Assembly: GCF_049243985.1 (NCBI RefSeq)
Contig: NC_135372.1
Coordinates: 26,654,201-26,718,200 of the forward strand
Direction of reading: 5' to 3'
Length of the DNA: 64,000 bases
Source of the DNA: Paroedura picta
Taxonomy: Eukaryota > Chordata > Lepidosauria > Squamata > Gekkonidae
Under the pieces are notes generated by a model, which was given only the letters and a program-made list of their open reading frames with translations, made no database searches and had not been told where the DNA came from. The position numbers and the translations under genes are program-made. Positions 22,274-35,560 of this stretch are shown piece after piece; within the stretch, counting starts at the first letter, position 1; each line of letters opens with the position of its first letter.

Positions 22274-22291
22274 TCCTGGTATTTAGGGTAG
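22274..22291 (+). CDS. NFIC: NFIC, terminal coding stub (SWYLG stop) of the last exon
   Basis: A pyrimidine-rich tract and a cag acceptor at 22271-22273 are followed by TCC TGG TAT TTA GGG TAG. This encodes SWYLG and a stop, the conserved NFIC C-terminal end. Phase 0 agrees with the exon ending at 10106. Only five residues are coded here, so gene finders could easily miss it; the call rests on the family ending, the phase and the splice signal together. The preceding intron, 10107-22273, is about 12 kb and repeat-rich. Confidence 0.9.
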   Translation, partial: SWYLG

Positions 22292-25200
22292 TTGCCGCTT
22301 GCTGGATCTTCACCTCCCTTTCCTCCTGTGCTATGGGCTTTCTTCGAGGAGAGCGACGCAGCCCCACCCCACCCGCCCCCTACCCTTTCAGCGCAAACCT
22401 TTGGTGGCAACGCAAAGAGAGCCAGAGAAACCTAACGACAACGTTGCGAGAGACTACGGAAGGACAGAACGCAAGGAGGAAAGGTTCAGACTTTTTGAAA
22501 AAGTTATAAAACGCCTCTCCCTGCCAGAACCCACCCCCCCAAAACTGAACAGTCCTCTTGGATGGGGCTTCTGCCCAGAAACACTATGCGCCTACCGATG
22601 GAAGGTGGACGGAAGACGGCGAGGGGAATTCCTGCCATCACAGCCTTCTTGCCGGCAAAACACCGTCCTGCTACGTTCTCCCAAGGGACGTATATGCAAA
22701 AGTTTGTGATTGTTTTTCCATCTCTTGTGAGTAGAAAGAACAAAGTCGCCCACGCCAGCTGCAGACGCCTCCCCCTGTTTTTTGTAACCCTCTCGGAGGG
22801 GAGGGGATGTTGGCCAGATGTCCAAGAGACTGCGGAGCCAGAGGTCGGGAGGATCCGGTGCGAGATGCAGAGTTAGTACAACCTTCCTCCCGAGAGAGAA
22901 AAAATGTGGGTCACCTTTTAACCTGTATCTTTTTCCCCCCCCCACCCCCCCACACCTTATGTTTGGCTTTCGGATGGGGGTTCACGCAACCCCACCGTTT
23001 ACCGAGAGGGCGCTGCTGAGACTACAGAAAGGGCATGTCGCTTGTTTTCTGTACTCTTGGTGTGTAATGCTTTTGCTTCCATGATCTTTTGAAAGGGCCA
23101 AATGTGTGTTGGGTGGGGGGGGTTGTGTGTGAATGGGCTGGACCGGTCCAGCAGAGGCCAGCGGGAGTGGAGGGGGCGGGGCGGGGCGGAGATAGAGATA
23201 GGAATGGATTTAAGCCACAGGAAGTGATTATGATGGAGCAGTGCAATCCTGGGCTGGGGAAGGGTTGGGGTTGATGGAGGATTTAGGGGGTGGGGTACGA
23301 CAAAAACGTGGCTGTGAATGTCGAAAACAAGCACGTTTTCTCGAGCTGCATGGGGTGGATGGGGGTTGGGCAGGGGGGTGGGGTGGGGTGTGACATAGCC
23401 GGGAAGCATTCTGTTACCGCCTGGTGTTGACCCAGCATCCCCCGCATCTGCCGGCCCACCATGACTGGAGATCTAACTTTAACGTCCTCCTTAAAGTTGG
23501 ATCTAACATCCAGACTTGTTTTCATCCAGTTTGGTCTGGATAGAGTTTGTTGACCTGAAGTGGGGGTTGGGCTTGCACCCGAGGCTGGAGAACACAGTGT
23601 ACATGGCCTACCAGCTGTTGCAGAGTTTGTTGCTGTCTGCTGTGATCCCCTGCTTGAAGACACACATACTTATACAGACACACACACACCCCTTTGTGTG
23701 TGTGTGTGTGTATCTGAAACTCAGGCAGGAAATGGGCCGAAAGCCAGGGGGGTTGCGGGGGGGGGTTGCATCTTGGAGGCAACCTTGGGAGGGGAAGGGA
23801 TCGAACAAGGCATCAAGGGGTGGGTTCTCCGTCCTCCTCCCTCCCCCCTGCCTGCCCCAACCTTGTATACAAAGAGCTATGCATGGGAACCCAGCTAAGA
23901 GATGATCGCTAATATGGATTGCACATTTTTTTTTTGTAGGAAATGCACTTTGAAAAGGGGGAGGGAGAGAAAGAAAGAAAATGTGAGGGGTGGGGATGTG
24001 TGGGGTTCCAAGTGGGGTTATTTTTTTTGGGGGGGATGGGATTGTGAATCTGAAACTGAAGGCATGGGGCCAGAGGGGAGGAAGTTAAAGCTAGATTTGA
24101 TACGAGGAGTTGGGAATACGATATCTAGTAGGGCTCGGTCCCCCACAACTTCTTACACTGAGTCTCGAAGCCATCTTGGACTGGTTCAAGTGCCTACATC
24201 TTAATGCTTCAGTCCTCTTTGCCAGGATGCAAAGGATGCCCGTCTGTAGGGAGGAATGAGATGAGGGAGGGGCGGGGGGGGGTCAAGTCACCCTTAGCAA
24301 CTGAGGTCTATTTGCACTGCAATGCACCCCATTCTTAACCAAGACCAAAGCTTTAAATGCCACGGATCAGACCCCTTCCTCCCCGTCAAGGATCAAAGTC
24401 CTCTGTGAGGGCAGAATTGATAACAGCTACACATGGACTCCGAACTCGCCCATTCCTCAAGGTACAACGATGCCGATCATGACCTTTGCTGATCATGACC
24501 TCCAAGCCCGCCAGCGAGCCTTGTGCCAAAGTATCGGGATCGAGAAAGAAACAAACGGGAACCGAAGGATCCCTCCGGCAGCATATCTCCCCGAAGCAGA
24601 GTTTTTACCGGACGAGCAGATACACAGCAAGGTCAAACGGGCCCCGTGGTCGCAGACAGCCGTGGATCTCTTCCTTAGACTGTACAGGGAAGCTGCGGAA
24701 TCCATACGTGAAAACGTTCTGCCGCAGAGAGCGGACTGTCATGTCTGTTGTCGGTTGCACATTGGCTTAAGCCGCGGCAGGGACACCGCCTCCACCCTTA
24801 AAAACGAAGCTACATTTTAACAAAATAATCCAAGGTGCATCACTAGGGCGGCTTCATCCGCTCTCGCTTTCTTGGAACAGTTATTCTAGGCAAGAGGGAA
24901 TAGAGCTGTCCCGTCCGCTGAATTGTCCGTATCCTCCCAAGATCCCTTTGTAGGGGTGCTCACAGAGGTGAAACAGATGTCAAAACAGACTCAGTTTGCA
25001 GTGTGAATGTACCTTCCGGGTGCCATGAGATGGCGTCCGTCCTTCGTTTTCCAGAGCAGGAAGATGTCAAGATTCAAGCACCCCTTCAGGTCTCCAGAAC
25101 CCCTCCATTGCACTGATGCCTTTGACCAGACACAAGTTCTGAGAGAAACCCAGATCCTGTTCCACAAATCCCCCCGAGCCTGTTTCAAAATAACCCAGCA

Positions 25201-28035
25201 CCGTTCTCAAAGTCTGTTCCCAGCACCTGACATTTCCAGTTTCTGACCCAGTGTGAGTCTTCACCCCCCAAAAACTGGTGACCTTCTGGGGCAGTTCTCG
25301 TCCCAGTGGAACTCTCGCATATTTGGAGACCCTCTCCCTGAAGGTCACTTGGGATCCCCGAGTGAACGTGGCAGAAATGAAAGACTCTGTCCTGCAGAAG
25401 GAGAGGCAGTCATCCATTACCGTTTCTAAGGGGGCTCTTCCAGCTTAACAGAAGTCCATCCCTCCCCAACGAAAAACTCTCCATCTTTGGTGAAACTTCC
25501 CAGAGGAAAAGCCCTAGCAACTAACATGTCCCCTCAACCCCCATGCTTCACGAAAGGTCTGCTCTGCCTCTGGAGCTGAAATATGTCTGACAGACATCTT
25601 GGGCTTGCATCTGCAAAACCTCTTCCTTAGCCCCTTCCACCTTCTAAAACTTTGCTAGATTTCCCCACCCCGAACTTGGCATATTATGGTGGGGGGGAAG
25701 GGAAGTCTCCGGCAGCTCTTGTTTAAATCCCAACACTTTTGCAATACAAAAAGTGGATGCCAGGTTCAACCAGGGATGGGTAGGGTGAACACTGGGCAGG
25801 ACGGGGAGAGTTTTTCCATCAGCCCACCCTAGGAGATCTTCAAGCTAGACTGTACAGTGGGGTCAACAAGGGAGTTCCTGAGAGTGGTTGACCCAGGACA
25901 TTTTTACAAAGTGAATTTTTTTTTAAAGCTGCAATTGGTAGAGAGGAAATGTTTAAGGAAAAAAACAAAACCAGATTATCCCTTACAAATATAGATTGCA
26001 TGGTGCTTTGAAACAGGAACTCATGTGACCTAGCTCAACCAAACAGCTGGCTGAGATTTTGCATGGCAAATATGTATAGGGGCTATTCTTTCCCCCATTC
26101 CCTCCCTCCCCTCTTCTTCCTTTCCCTTCGGTCCACCTCTTTGATGAGGGACGACGGCAGAAACAATCCACGTTTTCCTAATTTGCACGAGAAAAAAAAA
26201 AAGGAAAGAAAAATAAGTTTTATATCACATAATGTGCCTTGCCTTCTACAAAATACGTATTAACTCTAATGAGATCACTGCACAGGTGTGTGTTTTTGCA
26301 TGCTTTTGATGCGTGCATGGGAGGGGAAATGAAAGAGAAAACGGGGTGGGGGTGGGGAAGAGGGTGTGCGCATCACCCTTGTGGAAAAAAAAAATTAATA
26401 ATAAGCAGATTGCTGTGTGAAGACAGGGCAGGTTGCAATAGGGGAAGAGACGTGAGATTTTTCTATTTCTTCAAGTTTGGTTTAAAATTTCAGTGCTCTT
26501 TTACATGATCTGGTGATGGGCGGGGGGAAGAGACGATGGGCCCTGCGGGGAGAGGGGGGGATTGTTTTTGACACGTGAGGCCGGTCTTTGCTACCTCTTG
26601 AAGGGTACATTTGCACTACGAACGGCAAATGGGTTCAAATGGCATCGCCTTCTTCTCTCCCCCCCACCCCCCAAAAAACATGCGCAACGTGCGCAGGAGG
26701 GTCAGACAACGGCTCGCCCTCAGAGAATTCTCATTGTCTGGAATTGGGGTCCCCCCCCCCCAGAATTCCTTAAGAGGGAAGAGGATTGAACCTGCTAGAT
26801 TTTCCCTAGGTGAGAGAGGGAGTGTGTGTGTGGGGAGGGGAGGGGGGTCTGCTTTCACCACCCCCAAAAAGACCGCATTGGGGATCATGCAACGTGTGTG
26901 AACCAAAGCCGGGTAGGATGGGAATGTAACAAGACGAGAATTGGGCAAGGTTCAGCTTATGATTGGGAAGAGTCCAACTTGGAGAATCAGAGACTGGTTG
27001 ACAGTGGGGTGGGGTTGTGGGGGAGGGTGTACAGTTCCCCAAACCCACTGAACTTCTTTGACCGGAGGTGCCTGTGTGACCGATCCAATATTGTGTATGC
27101 CACTGTGAGAAGCTAGAGCCACCTTCAGTTCCCTTAAAATGTTTTTGTTTTGTTTTGTTATTAGGCCATCTCTAGACACTGACAATCCAGCACAAACCCC
27201 CCCTTGTCTCTTGAGAGAGGAAGAGGTTCATTCTGGTCACCCCACCCCACCCCATCCCACCCCACCCTTGGGCCCATATTAAATATGGAGGTTATGCTGC
27301 ATTAAAAAGTGTCTAACACCATTCTGAAGTAATCGTTTAAAAAGAGGTCACTGTGTGTACTTTGTGTAGCCACTGCACTACAAGCATAACCCAGTTGTCA
27401 TGCTGTTGCTCCTCCCCCCCTTCCCACGGAACTCTGGGAATTGTAGTTCGGAAAGCAAGCAGGTGGTCTCTGAGATTTTCTTGCATTTTCTTGCATGCTA
27501 CCTGGGCTGAGGGAGCCGACAAGCAGGTAATGAAGGCAAGAGTTCCCCCCCCCCCCTGCTGTTTTTAGCTACTGTTTGCTAATCACTGATAGACTGCCTT
27601 TGTAGGTGGCAGTTCCATTGAGCTATTGTAACTCCTGGTTGTTACAATTGCTAAAGTTCCCACAGTTCCTTTGGGGTGCAGGAGGGAAGTTCGAATGTTT
27701 AAAACATTTGTGAAATACCCAGAAAACGGTAGTTTAGGCACTGCAACTGCCCAGAAATTACCTAGATATGTGCCAAGTGGGGGTGGGAGGCAGTGTGCTT
27801 TTCTCCTTCTTCTAAGCCATGTATTCTTCTCACAGAGAGGAGGTGAGGGGTGAGGTCTCCCCCCTCCCCGAACTAGCGACCCCTCTAATCTTTCAAATTG
27901 TCTTCCAGCTGTAAATACCAATTGCATCCAGAAATATAAATATGCAATTCCCACCATCCTCCTGTGCTACTGGGGATAGATCTCTAGAAAAAAAAATCAT
28001 TTCTCTCACCTTTCAAATGCCCATGCATATATGTC
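22292..28035 (+). other. NFIC: NFIC 3' untranslated region, proximal repeat-poor part
   Basis: Directly downstream of the NFIC stop lie about 5.7 kb with almost no interspersed repeats, in contrast to the introns on either side of it. This is what a long 3' UTR looks like, and NFI-family genes are known for multi-kilobase 3' UTRs. ATG-starting frames here, such as the 116-codon one at 24470-24820, have no recognisable protein features and are best taken as chance. ATTAAA-type hexamers occur near 27278 and 27300, but I cannot say whether they are used. Confidence 0.65.
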
Positions 28036-28043
28036 CTTTACAT

Positions 28044-28411
28044 CAGTGGTCCCCAACCTTTTTATCACCGTGGACCGATCAACGCTTGATAATTTTACTG
28101 AGGCCCAGGGGGAGGAGGCTAGTCTTTTGACGAGGGATGCCTGAGCCCCTGCTCCACTTGCTTTCCCGCCGGCGCCCCTGTCTTCCCGCCGCCCGCTGGG
28201 GGGCGCTGCCAGCAGCAGCTGCATAGTACCACATCAAGGGGGGAGCCCCAGCCATGGTGACAGCTGGAGAGCACCAAAGGTGAGCCGGTGGCAGAGTGGC
28301 AGGGCAGCCCCCGAGGCAGCAGCTGGAGAGGAGGACAAGGAAGTGCCACGGCCCGGTACCAACTGCTCCACGGACCGGTTCCGGTCTCCGGACCGGGGTT
28401 GGGGACCACTG
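28044..28411. mobile_element. hAT element of the CAGTGGTCCCC group, 368 bp
   Basis: Ends CAGTGGTCCCCAACCTTTTT and GGGTTGGGGACCACTG. The flanks ctttacat and ccttacat are an 8-bp duplication with one mismatch. The interior (aattttactgaggcccaggg, gcccctgctccacttgctt) is the same subtype as the copy at 45429. It interrupts the putative NFIC 3' UTR. Confidence 0.9.
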
Positions 28412-30232
28412 CCTTACATAGTTTGTCAGGGGTGGTTGTGGTCTGTGATTATGTGAATGCAAGAAGCTAGGAAGGAGCGGTGGTCCCAGAGAAGGGGTGT
28501 CTGATGTACTGGCCTTTGTTTTTCAGTTGATCAAATTCAGCAGTTGTTCAAGCATCTCAAACCTGTCCCCCTCCCCATTCTGCCAGAAACGTTTGCTTTC
28601 AAAGGAGGGCCTTGTTCAAATGCAGCCTGCGGGCCATCCTGCCATTTATTTGGGAGATGTGCTGAACCGTGCGCGGAAGTACGGGGTGAGGAGGAAAGAG
28701 ATCGCAACCTTCAGGTGTGCATTTTCCTGGAGATCCCAGTCTGCTTTGTTTGTTTTTAGGTCTGGAAAGGTTCCTGACTGGGATCAGTTTAAGTGCTGTT
28801 ATTGGGTTTTGTCCCCTCCGCCGTGGAAAACTTTGGTGCTAAGCCGGTGGCAGCCAATTTCATTGTCAGGCTCCCAAGTTTGAAATCGGACCACAATTCT
28901 TAAAGTTGTTGTTGTTTTTTTTTTTTTTAAGTGTGCTTTTTTGAAACCAGATTTTGCCCCGCCTCATGGGGAGGGTGGAGGTGGAAAATTTAGACCCTCT
29001 GAATGACCCGTGGGCCATGATTGTGGGGCATCTGTTTTATGACCAGATACAAAGAAGCAACATCTTTGAAATTTAATTCAGTTGTTTATTGTATGGAGCT
29101 CTACACAACTGTCTTTTATACAGCTTGCTTCTAGTAATTCCCATCATACTGCCGTTCTGCATTTTTGCTGCTCTGACTTTCATTCATAAAGTATATACCT
29201 GGGGTGGCCACACTGTGGCTCTCCAGATGTCTAGGGACTACAATTCCCATGAGCCCAGCCTGTGCTGACAGAGTATCAGAACCCTGTATTCGAGCTTTTG
29301 CCATATTTTTATCTGCTTTTCATTCTGTGTAATTGCTTGTTTTAGGTGTGAAGGTTTAGGATGATGTAGTTTGCACCAGGGATTCCGGTTGCAAAACTGT
29401 TTTATGCTTGGAAATGTGTGGTTATCTTTCCTTGGCCTTGGGGCCAGAGATACCAGTTGTGTCTTCCAGGCCTGGCTAGGAGGGATGGCATCTGGAGTGT
29501 TTCGTGCCCCAATGGGCATGCAGGGGGCAGCCAGGGGACTGGAGATTAAGAAGGGGCAACGGCTCCTGGGCGCTTTAGTCTTAGCAAAGGTTTAGAGATG
29601 TTAGCATTGTCATATCTTCAATAAAGAGATTATCTTCAACAAAACCTTGGAGCAATGGGCTGAACTCTCACTTAGGACCTCGTGGGAATTGTAGCCTAGG
29701 GACATCCGGAGAGCTGCAGTTTGGCCTCTCCTGATATATATCATAAAAAATGGATGAATATAAAGCCTTTCTGAACTAAGAGTGAACTAAAGTCTCTTTG
29801 GAGTCTGTGCATGAGTCCCTGTTCTAAGTTTGTGTCCTTCAGCCAGCCTTGGCTTGAGATGCGTGATTAAGCCCCCTCTGTCCATTGAATCTAATGCAAC
29901 ATTCTGTCACCCCCACTGCGAAAATTAACATTTCAGGAGAGCAGCCATGTTGGCCTGAAAGAGAAGATCTAGATCTGATCCGAGCAGTACCTTATTGAGC
30001 CAACAAGATTTGTGAGGTAGAAGCTATTGAGAGTCAACCTTCTGACAAATCTTGTTGGTTCCTTCGCATAAATTCATAAATGGTCTACTAGCAAAGGAGG
30101 CTGCCTGTTGAGTCTCTTTGTGAATCACTGGAGGCTTGCCAGAACCATCTTGTACAAGGACTCAGTGGGTGGGTGGACTCTGCACAGTTAATTTTCACGA
30201 ACACTTAAGTAAACCTTCTTGGAGGCTTAGAG
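28412..30232 (+). other. Unique sequence with MITE halves
   Basis: No gene. Half-copies of the palindromic hAT MITE at about 29203-29262 and 29685-29735. An AATAAA near 29619 could end a transcript. 29930-30075 is an old repeat tail (aacaagatttgtgaggtag type). Confidence 0.45.
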
Positions 30233-30368
30233 CAGGGGTAGTCAAACTGCGGCCCTCCAGATGTCCGTGGACTACAATTCCCATGAGTCCCTGCCAGCGA
30301 ATGCTGGCAGGGGCTCATGGGAATTGTAGTCCACGGACATCTGGAGGGCTGCAGTTTGACTACCCCTG
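30233..30368. mobile_element. Palindromic hAT MITE, young copy
   Basis: Perfect or near-perfect inverted arms from CAGGGGTAGTCAAACTGCGG to CAGTTTGACTACCCCTG with a loop of only a few bases in ccagcgaatgctgg. The exact duplication gcttagag lies on both sides (30225-30232 and 30369-30376). Confidence 0.95.
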
Positions 30369-32760
30369 GCTTAGAGTGTGCCTTCATTTCTAATTGAAGA
30401 ATGACTCTTCTATCAAATTTGGAGGATTTGGGTTTCAGTAATGATCATAGATCCCGTTTACAGCATCGTCTGAGGGGCAATCTTGGAATTTCTAAAGGCC
30501 CTGCTATGTGTATATGGGATACTGTGGAGTATGGCCCACCCCATGCACCCTACCTTTGAGCCACAATTCCCGGCACTACGCTTTTCCGACCCTGCAAAAC
30601 GTTTTCCCACTGGGGAAACATTCCAGACCTAAATTTGTATAGTAGAAAGGCATAATGTGGAAACAGAATAGAGTAAGAGTTTTGGTGGCTTTCTTGTAAT
30701 TATTTTCGCTTCGTTTTATTTGGCTGGGCAGATGGGATAGTTGTGGGGGCTTAATGTTTTATAAAAAGGAAAAATAAAAAGGAAAAAAAAAAACTTCCGT
30801 GGCAGCGGCTTGTGGGAAGCCCCAGACGGATGGGGTATTCCCGTCGTTCAACAATACTTGTACCATTCATGTCAGATTCACGAGAAGCACGTCCTGATTT
30901 TCAGTCCTGCTGTGTTTTGCTTCCACCCCCCGGCCTTTAACTACTAACTTTCTCCCGTTGTCAGTTTTGTTTCCAAAGCTGAGTCAAGATTCTAGAAGGG
31001 TAGCCACTTGTAACCAAAACAACAAAGGCTCATTTGGCAACTTAAAAGCTAAGCAGTTTCGTTTCAGCATCAACATTTGCATGAGAACCATTCTCACCCT
31101 ACGGAAGTTCTCCTCGCTTTTCTCAAGACTGATTGGCCGTTTCTTCCAAGCGAGAACCTCCAAAAGTATCTGGGAGTGTTATCTGAACCGAATTTGGCAA
31201 CTATTCCAGATCTCATGGTGAGGAGTGGATGGTATGGACCACATGTCTCCACTGGCCATGAACTGTCCCACACTAGGGAGTAGCTTTCCTTTGCCTTGCA
31301 GATGAAATCGCCCCTGATACCTGAGCAACGCTGCTAGTCTTTACAAAACCTCATTCTCAGATTTTATTTTCCAAGTGGGAACCCCTAAATTCCGGTACAA
31401 GGCTTGGTATTCATGATTTCGCTTTCAGGCGACATGTCTTCCCAAGCTTCAGCTTTGTGTGTTACAAGATTTTTTTTTAAAATGGTGTAATTCACCCACA
31501 CAAGCATGTATTTAGAATGTGGAAATAGAAGTCACACAGTCCTCAAATTCTTAGTGCAGACTGGGAGTGTCCCATCCTTTTAATGGCCTCCCGGCTGCTG
31601 CTGGTTAGGGCTCAATTTGCTAACTCCTGCCCCAAACCATCTCAGACTCTACCGTCAAGGCTTGAGCCCACACCAAAAGAACAGACTCTTTTGGGAGCAA
31701 TCTGTCACGCAAACACCTTGTCCCCTTCAAGAGACCCAGAACGTCATTCATGGTGCAGGTTTGATTACCAGGCCTAAGGACGGACTTGGCCGCATTGAAA
31801 CACTTGTCCAATCGGTGAGTGAATTCCGGCTCACCATCTTCCTTTCTGTTCCCGCCAGTCTCCGCTTTTTCGTGCTTCTCCTTGGCAACATCTCACTTAA
31901 CCAGAAACCAATGTTTGATGAGTTGCATTTATCCCAAAGTGTCCATAGAAAGGAGTCCATCACAGGCTCTGGGAATGGTTTTTTGTCCCGCCACACTCCG
32001 CAAACAGTGACAGCTCCCTAAGCCGCTTGCCCATGGAAAGATTTGCTTTGTTTTGTGAGAAAACATTTGTGTCAAAAGCATTAGGGGGGGTGGGGAGGGT
32101 TCCTTTCTGTTTTTTTTAAAGAATGTTTTAGGGTAATTGAGAAGGGTAGAGTATGGCTTCCCCTTCCCCTTTGTTCCTTTTTGTTTTATTCCGTTTGTGT
32201 AGATTTTTTTTCTAGATGAATGAAGAGAAAAGTCTTGCTTTGTCCAAGCCGCAAAGGGCCCTTGTGCAAAAGTCCAGAGATTCTGTAAGTGCAAGAACAG
32301 TGCAGGGCCGGGAAGAACTTTAGCTTGTGGAGAAAACAGTGTGGAGCCGAGGGACCTTGACTGGGGTTCGAAATCTGCACACAGAACCCTGCAACTACTA
32401 TTTTTTAAAGAAAATTAGTTTCATGTGTCATGGAATGGATAGATTGTGGGTGTGGGTGTGCGGGCAGGGAATTTGCTGAGAAATTGGAAACATCCAGGGC
32501 TGGATATAGGAGTCCGGGTTGGGTTGGGGTCCTCAGACCCTAGAGGCATACAAATAGACACCTAAACAATAATGTGCTAAGGCATAGCATGCATTCTAAC
32601 ATCTTTCTCAGTCCTACTGTTTCTCCCAAAATAAACACATATGTATACATTCATGCTCTTTGTGCAGCTTTCCTTTTGGGTGATGGAGATCAAGCTGCCG
32701 TTGTTCAGAAAAGCATCTATAAAAAAAATGCTATATTAGACTCTTTGGCATACATTACAG
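30369..32760 (+). other. Unique AT-rich sequence
   Basis: No gene and no recognised repeat for about 2.4 kb. AT-rich with T runs, like a 3' UTR; an AATAAA lies near 30773. Confidence 0.45.
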
Positions 32761-32763
32761 CAA

Positions 32764-32886
32764 GGGTGGCCCAAGGCGTTTCTCCAGTTGTCAATGGACT
32801 ACAATTCCCAGGAGCCTCTTCCAGCATGTTGCTAGCCACGGCTCCTGGGAATTGTAGTCCATGGATATCTGGAGAGCCATAGCTGA
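32764..32886. mobile_element. Palindromic hAT MITE, older copy
   Basis: The arms gtcaatggactacaattccc and gggaattgtagtccatgga pair around gccagcatgttgctagcc-like sequence. Terminal repeats have diverged. Confidence 0.8.
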
Positions 32887-34445
32887 GCTCATTGCAGCAT
32901 TTCATTCCAGAGCGACAGCTGTGTTCGTCTCCTTGTGCTTTGGCTAGGAGTCTTATGCTTCTTGATAGCCACATGTGGTGGCAGAGGTTTCTGTGGACTA
33001 GAAGCCACTATATCAGAAGTGTGAAGCTGGGAAATCCTTGACTACATTGGCAATAAGGAAACAGTCGACTGCAGGACACGAGGGGCGGGAAGCACTGCCC
33101 ATTGTAGTGTTTCTTGAAAAGCAGGCTTGTCCTTCAAACTAGGAAGTAATTGATTTTTAAAAAAATTGTCCAGCAATAATTCCAACACAAAATGTTCAAG
33201 GCATGCCCTGCAGGTCTGTCTGTATCTTGCTTGCTGGACAACCTGTAAGGAGAGAAGCAGAAGGATTGCAAACAATCAGAGTAGTCTCAAAATAATACAG
33301 ATTTTGTAGCTAGAGGAGGAACGTGCACCCTGAATCCGGACAGTCCAATCTTGTCTGGTTCAGACTCCATGATCCAGCAAGTCTGAACTGCCCCTGTGCA
33401 CAAGAGTGCGCGCACTCACGCGCACTAACCATAACTCTGGCCCTGTGCTCATCTTCCGTTGTGCAGACATCCCATCTGGATTACAAGAGTGCTTCGAGGT
33501 GGGCAAGAAATCTTTCCTAGCCTCATTGGATGCATCCGTTTGTAGCACCCGTTGGAATACTGCCAACCACACACATGTCATCTCTGCATCATCATTATTA
33601 TATAGCACTTAAGGTCGGCTTGCTTGTTTCTGAAACTGAAGCCAGCCAAGGAGGAATCTCAGAAATAAATGCACCTTATGAAGTACCATGAGCCAGCCAT
33701 GCCCACTGAGAGTTCTCCCACGTTCTTCTCCAACATGGGGCCACCTGTGAAACGAAGAGAACAAGCCTCCTATTTGCACTTTCTGACCCAGTTGCTCTGC
33801 ATAAATCCCCTGCTCCTCTGGGCATGTGAGGATGGTGGTAGTAGTCACCAGGATATCATCCAAATATGAGAGGAGCCTGGGGAAGGTGGACCGTTTGTGC
33901 AGTCCTCCCTGCAAAAAATGTTTCAAGGGAGAATTAGGGCCAAAATCCTAAACCAGGCCTTGTATTCAGAAGCTTCCCAGGTAAAGGGATCCTTTCATGT
34001 TTCCCTTCGGATTGCAAGATCTTCTAGCTCTCTCCCCACCTCTCGCCCTCTGGTTTCATGGCTACAGGAAGACTGGAAAATCTGGACACATATATGCGCT
34101 TTCCAGAACCTGGGAACATCCTTTGCAGAGCTACAGCTAACCCAGTCATAGCTAGTCCCAGAAACTCTTGTGACCTGGGGCAGCAGCACTGCGAGAGACT
34201 TTGACCTTTTTCTCAGGCTTCGACACCTGCTTTTCAGTTTGGCTCTTTGGCTAAACTCATCTTATGAGGGCTCTTATCATTCACCATTCTGGGTGTGTGG
34301 CTACGAGTGTATGCCTTCAGGAGTCTTGTTAGAAGCTTCTGCCCAAAGACAACGGACCTTGGACAGCGACATCCCAGATGTGTCCATTTGCTCCCCCTTC
34401 CGCAGCGTCTTCAAGCCGGACTTCGGAAGTGGCTGCCCTGCTTGC

Positions 34446-34650
34446 CCATCTGTAGCTGGAGAGAAGAGAGAGCTGGTGTTTTATACCCCGCTTTTCACTG
34501 TCTGAAGGAGTTGCAAAGCACCTTTCCCTTCCTCTTCCTACAACAGACACCCCGTGAGGTGGGGGGGGGGGCTGAGAGAGCTCCAACTGCTCTGCAAGAA
34601 CAGCTCTAGGCGAACAGCTGGCTGCCTGTGGAGGAGTGGGGAATCCCAGT
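34446..34650 (-). mobile_element. tRNA-SINE, old reverse copy
   Basis: The words gctggtgttttataccccgc, caacagacaccccgtgaggt and gctgcctgtggaggagtggg are the reverse complement of the SINE body; the tRNA head is missing. Diverged like the copy at 14044. Confidence 0.75.
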
Positions 34651-34832
34651 GCAGATGACGTGATTTTTTTCCCATCCTAGGGGAGCGGGAAAATAATCAC
34701 AAGCCTATTCTAGACAATCAGGAAAGGGATTAAATGGGATGGGGGGGGGACTGTTGGCTCTTAGTAGGGGGCAGGCAAAGTAGACCTATTGGTTGCCAGT
34801 TCCACCTGATTCCCACCAGAGTAACCCTACAG

Positions 34833-34968
34833 CAAGGGTAGTCAAACTGCGGCCCTCCAGATGTCCATGGACTACAATTCCCAGGAGCCCCTGCCAGCAA
34901 ATGCTGGCAGGGGCTCCTGGGAATTGTAGTCCATGGACATCTGGAGGGCCGCAGTTTGACTACCCCTG
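34833..34968. mobile_element. Palindromic hAT MITE, young copy
   Basis: Arms CAAGGGTAGTCAAACTG and CAGTTTGACTACCCCTG, nearly perfect stem. Exact duplication ccctacag at 34825-34832 and 34969-34976. Confidence 0.95.
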
Positions 34969-35269
34969 CCCTACAGGAAGGGTGTCGGCCCTTGGCTGCT
35001 TCCCTTCTAGGCCAGGCCGAACACTTGCCTGCGTTTCATGCACTACAAGTTCCCTTAAGACACTTTTAAATTTGGGGTGTGCGTGTGGAGTTCTCGTGTT
35101 TTAAAAGAAAGGGGGAATAAATAATGTACATATTATATAGACCTTTATGGTGCTATCGGGAATACAGTTACCCATATCAGCTGTACATTGCGTCTCTGCC
35201 CTACCCCATACCAGACAGCAACATTCTGACTTCATCAAAAGTGGGGAGTTTCTTTCTTCTTAGATAGGA

Positions 35270-35560
35270 TTGCCAGCATCTGGATCATCCCCCTGGAGAA
35301 AAGGGCTGCTTTGGAGGGTGGACTCTATAGTGGGGTGGCCAAAACTGTGGCTCTCCAGATGTCCATGAACTACAATTCCCATGAGTCGCTGCTAATGCAT
35401 GGTCAGGGGCTCCTGGGAATTGTAGTCCCTGGACATCTGGAGAGCCATAGCTTAGCCACCCTGTTGAAACCCTTCCCTGCCCCAAACCCCATTCTCCCTG
35501 GGCTCCACCCCCAAATTCTCCAGCATTTCCTAACCTTGAGTTGGCAACCTTGTTCTTAGA
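35270..35560 (-). repeat. 'Ttgccagc...ggcaacc' repeat split by a palindromic hAT MITE
   Basis: The left piece aggattgccagcatctggat and ggagaaaagggctgctttgg and the right piece ctccacccccaaattctcc and gagttggcaacct belong to one old repeat. A MITE with arms gtccatgaactacaattccc and gggaattgtagtccctgga sits between them at about 35331-35463. Confidence 0.65.

Noticed and set aside
24470-24820. 116-codon open frame in the NFIC 3' UTR region (begins MPIMTFADHDLQ)
   Set aside because: No recognisable domain or repeat, no splice or promoter context, and it lies in a region best read as a UTR. Kept as chance unless a conservation track shows codon constraint.
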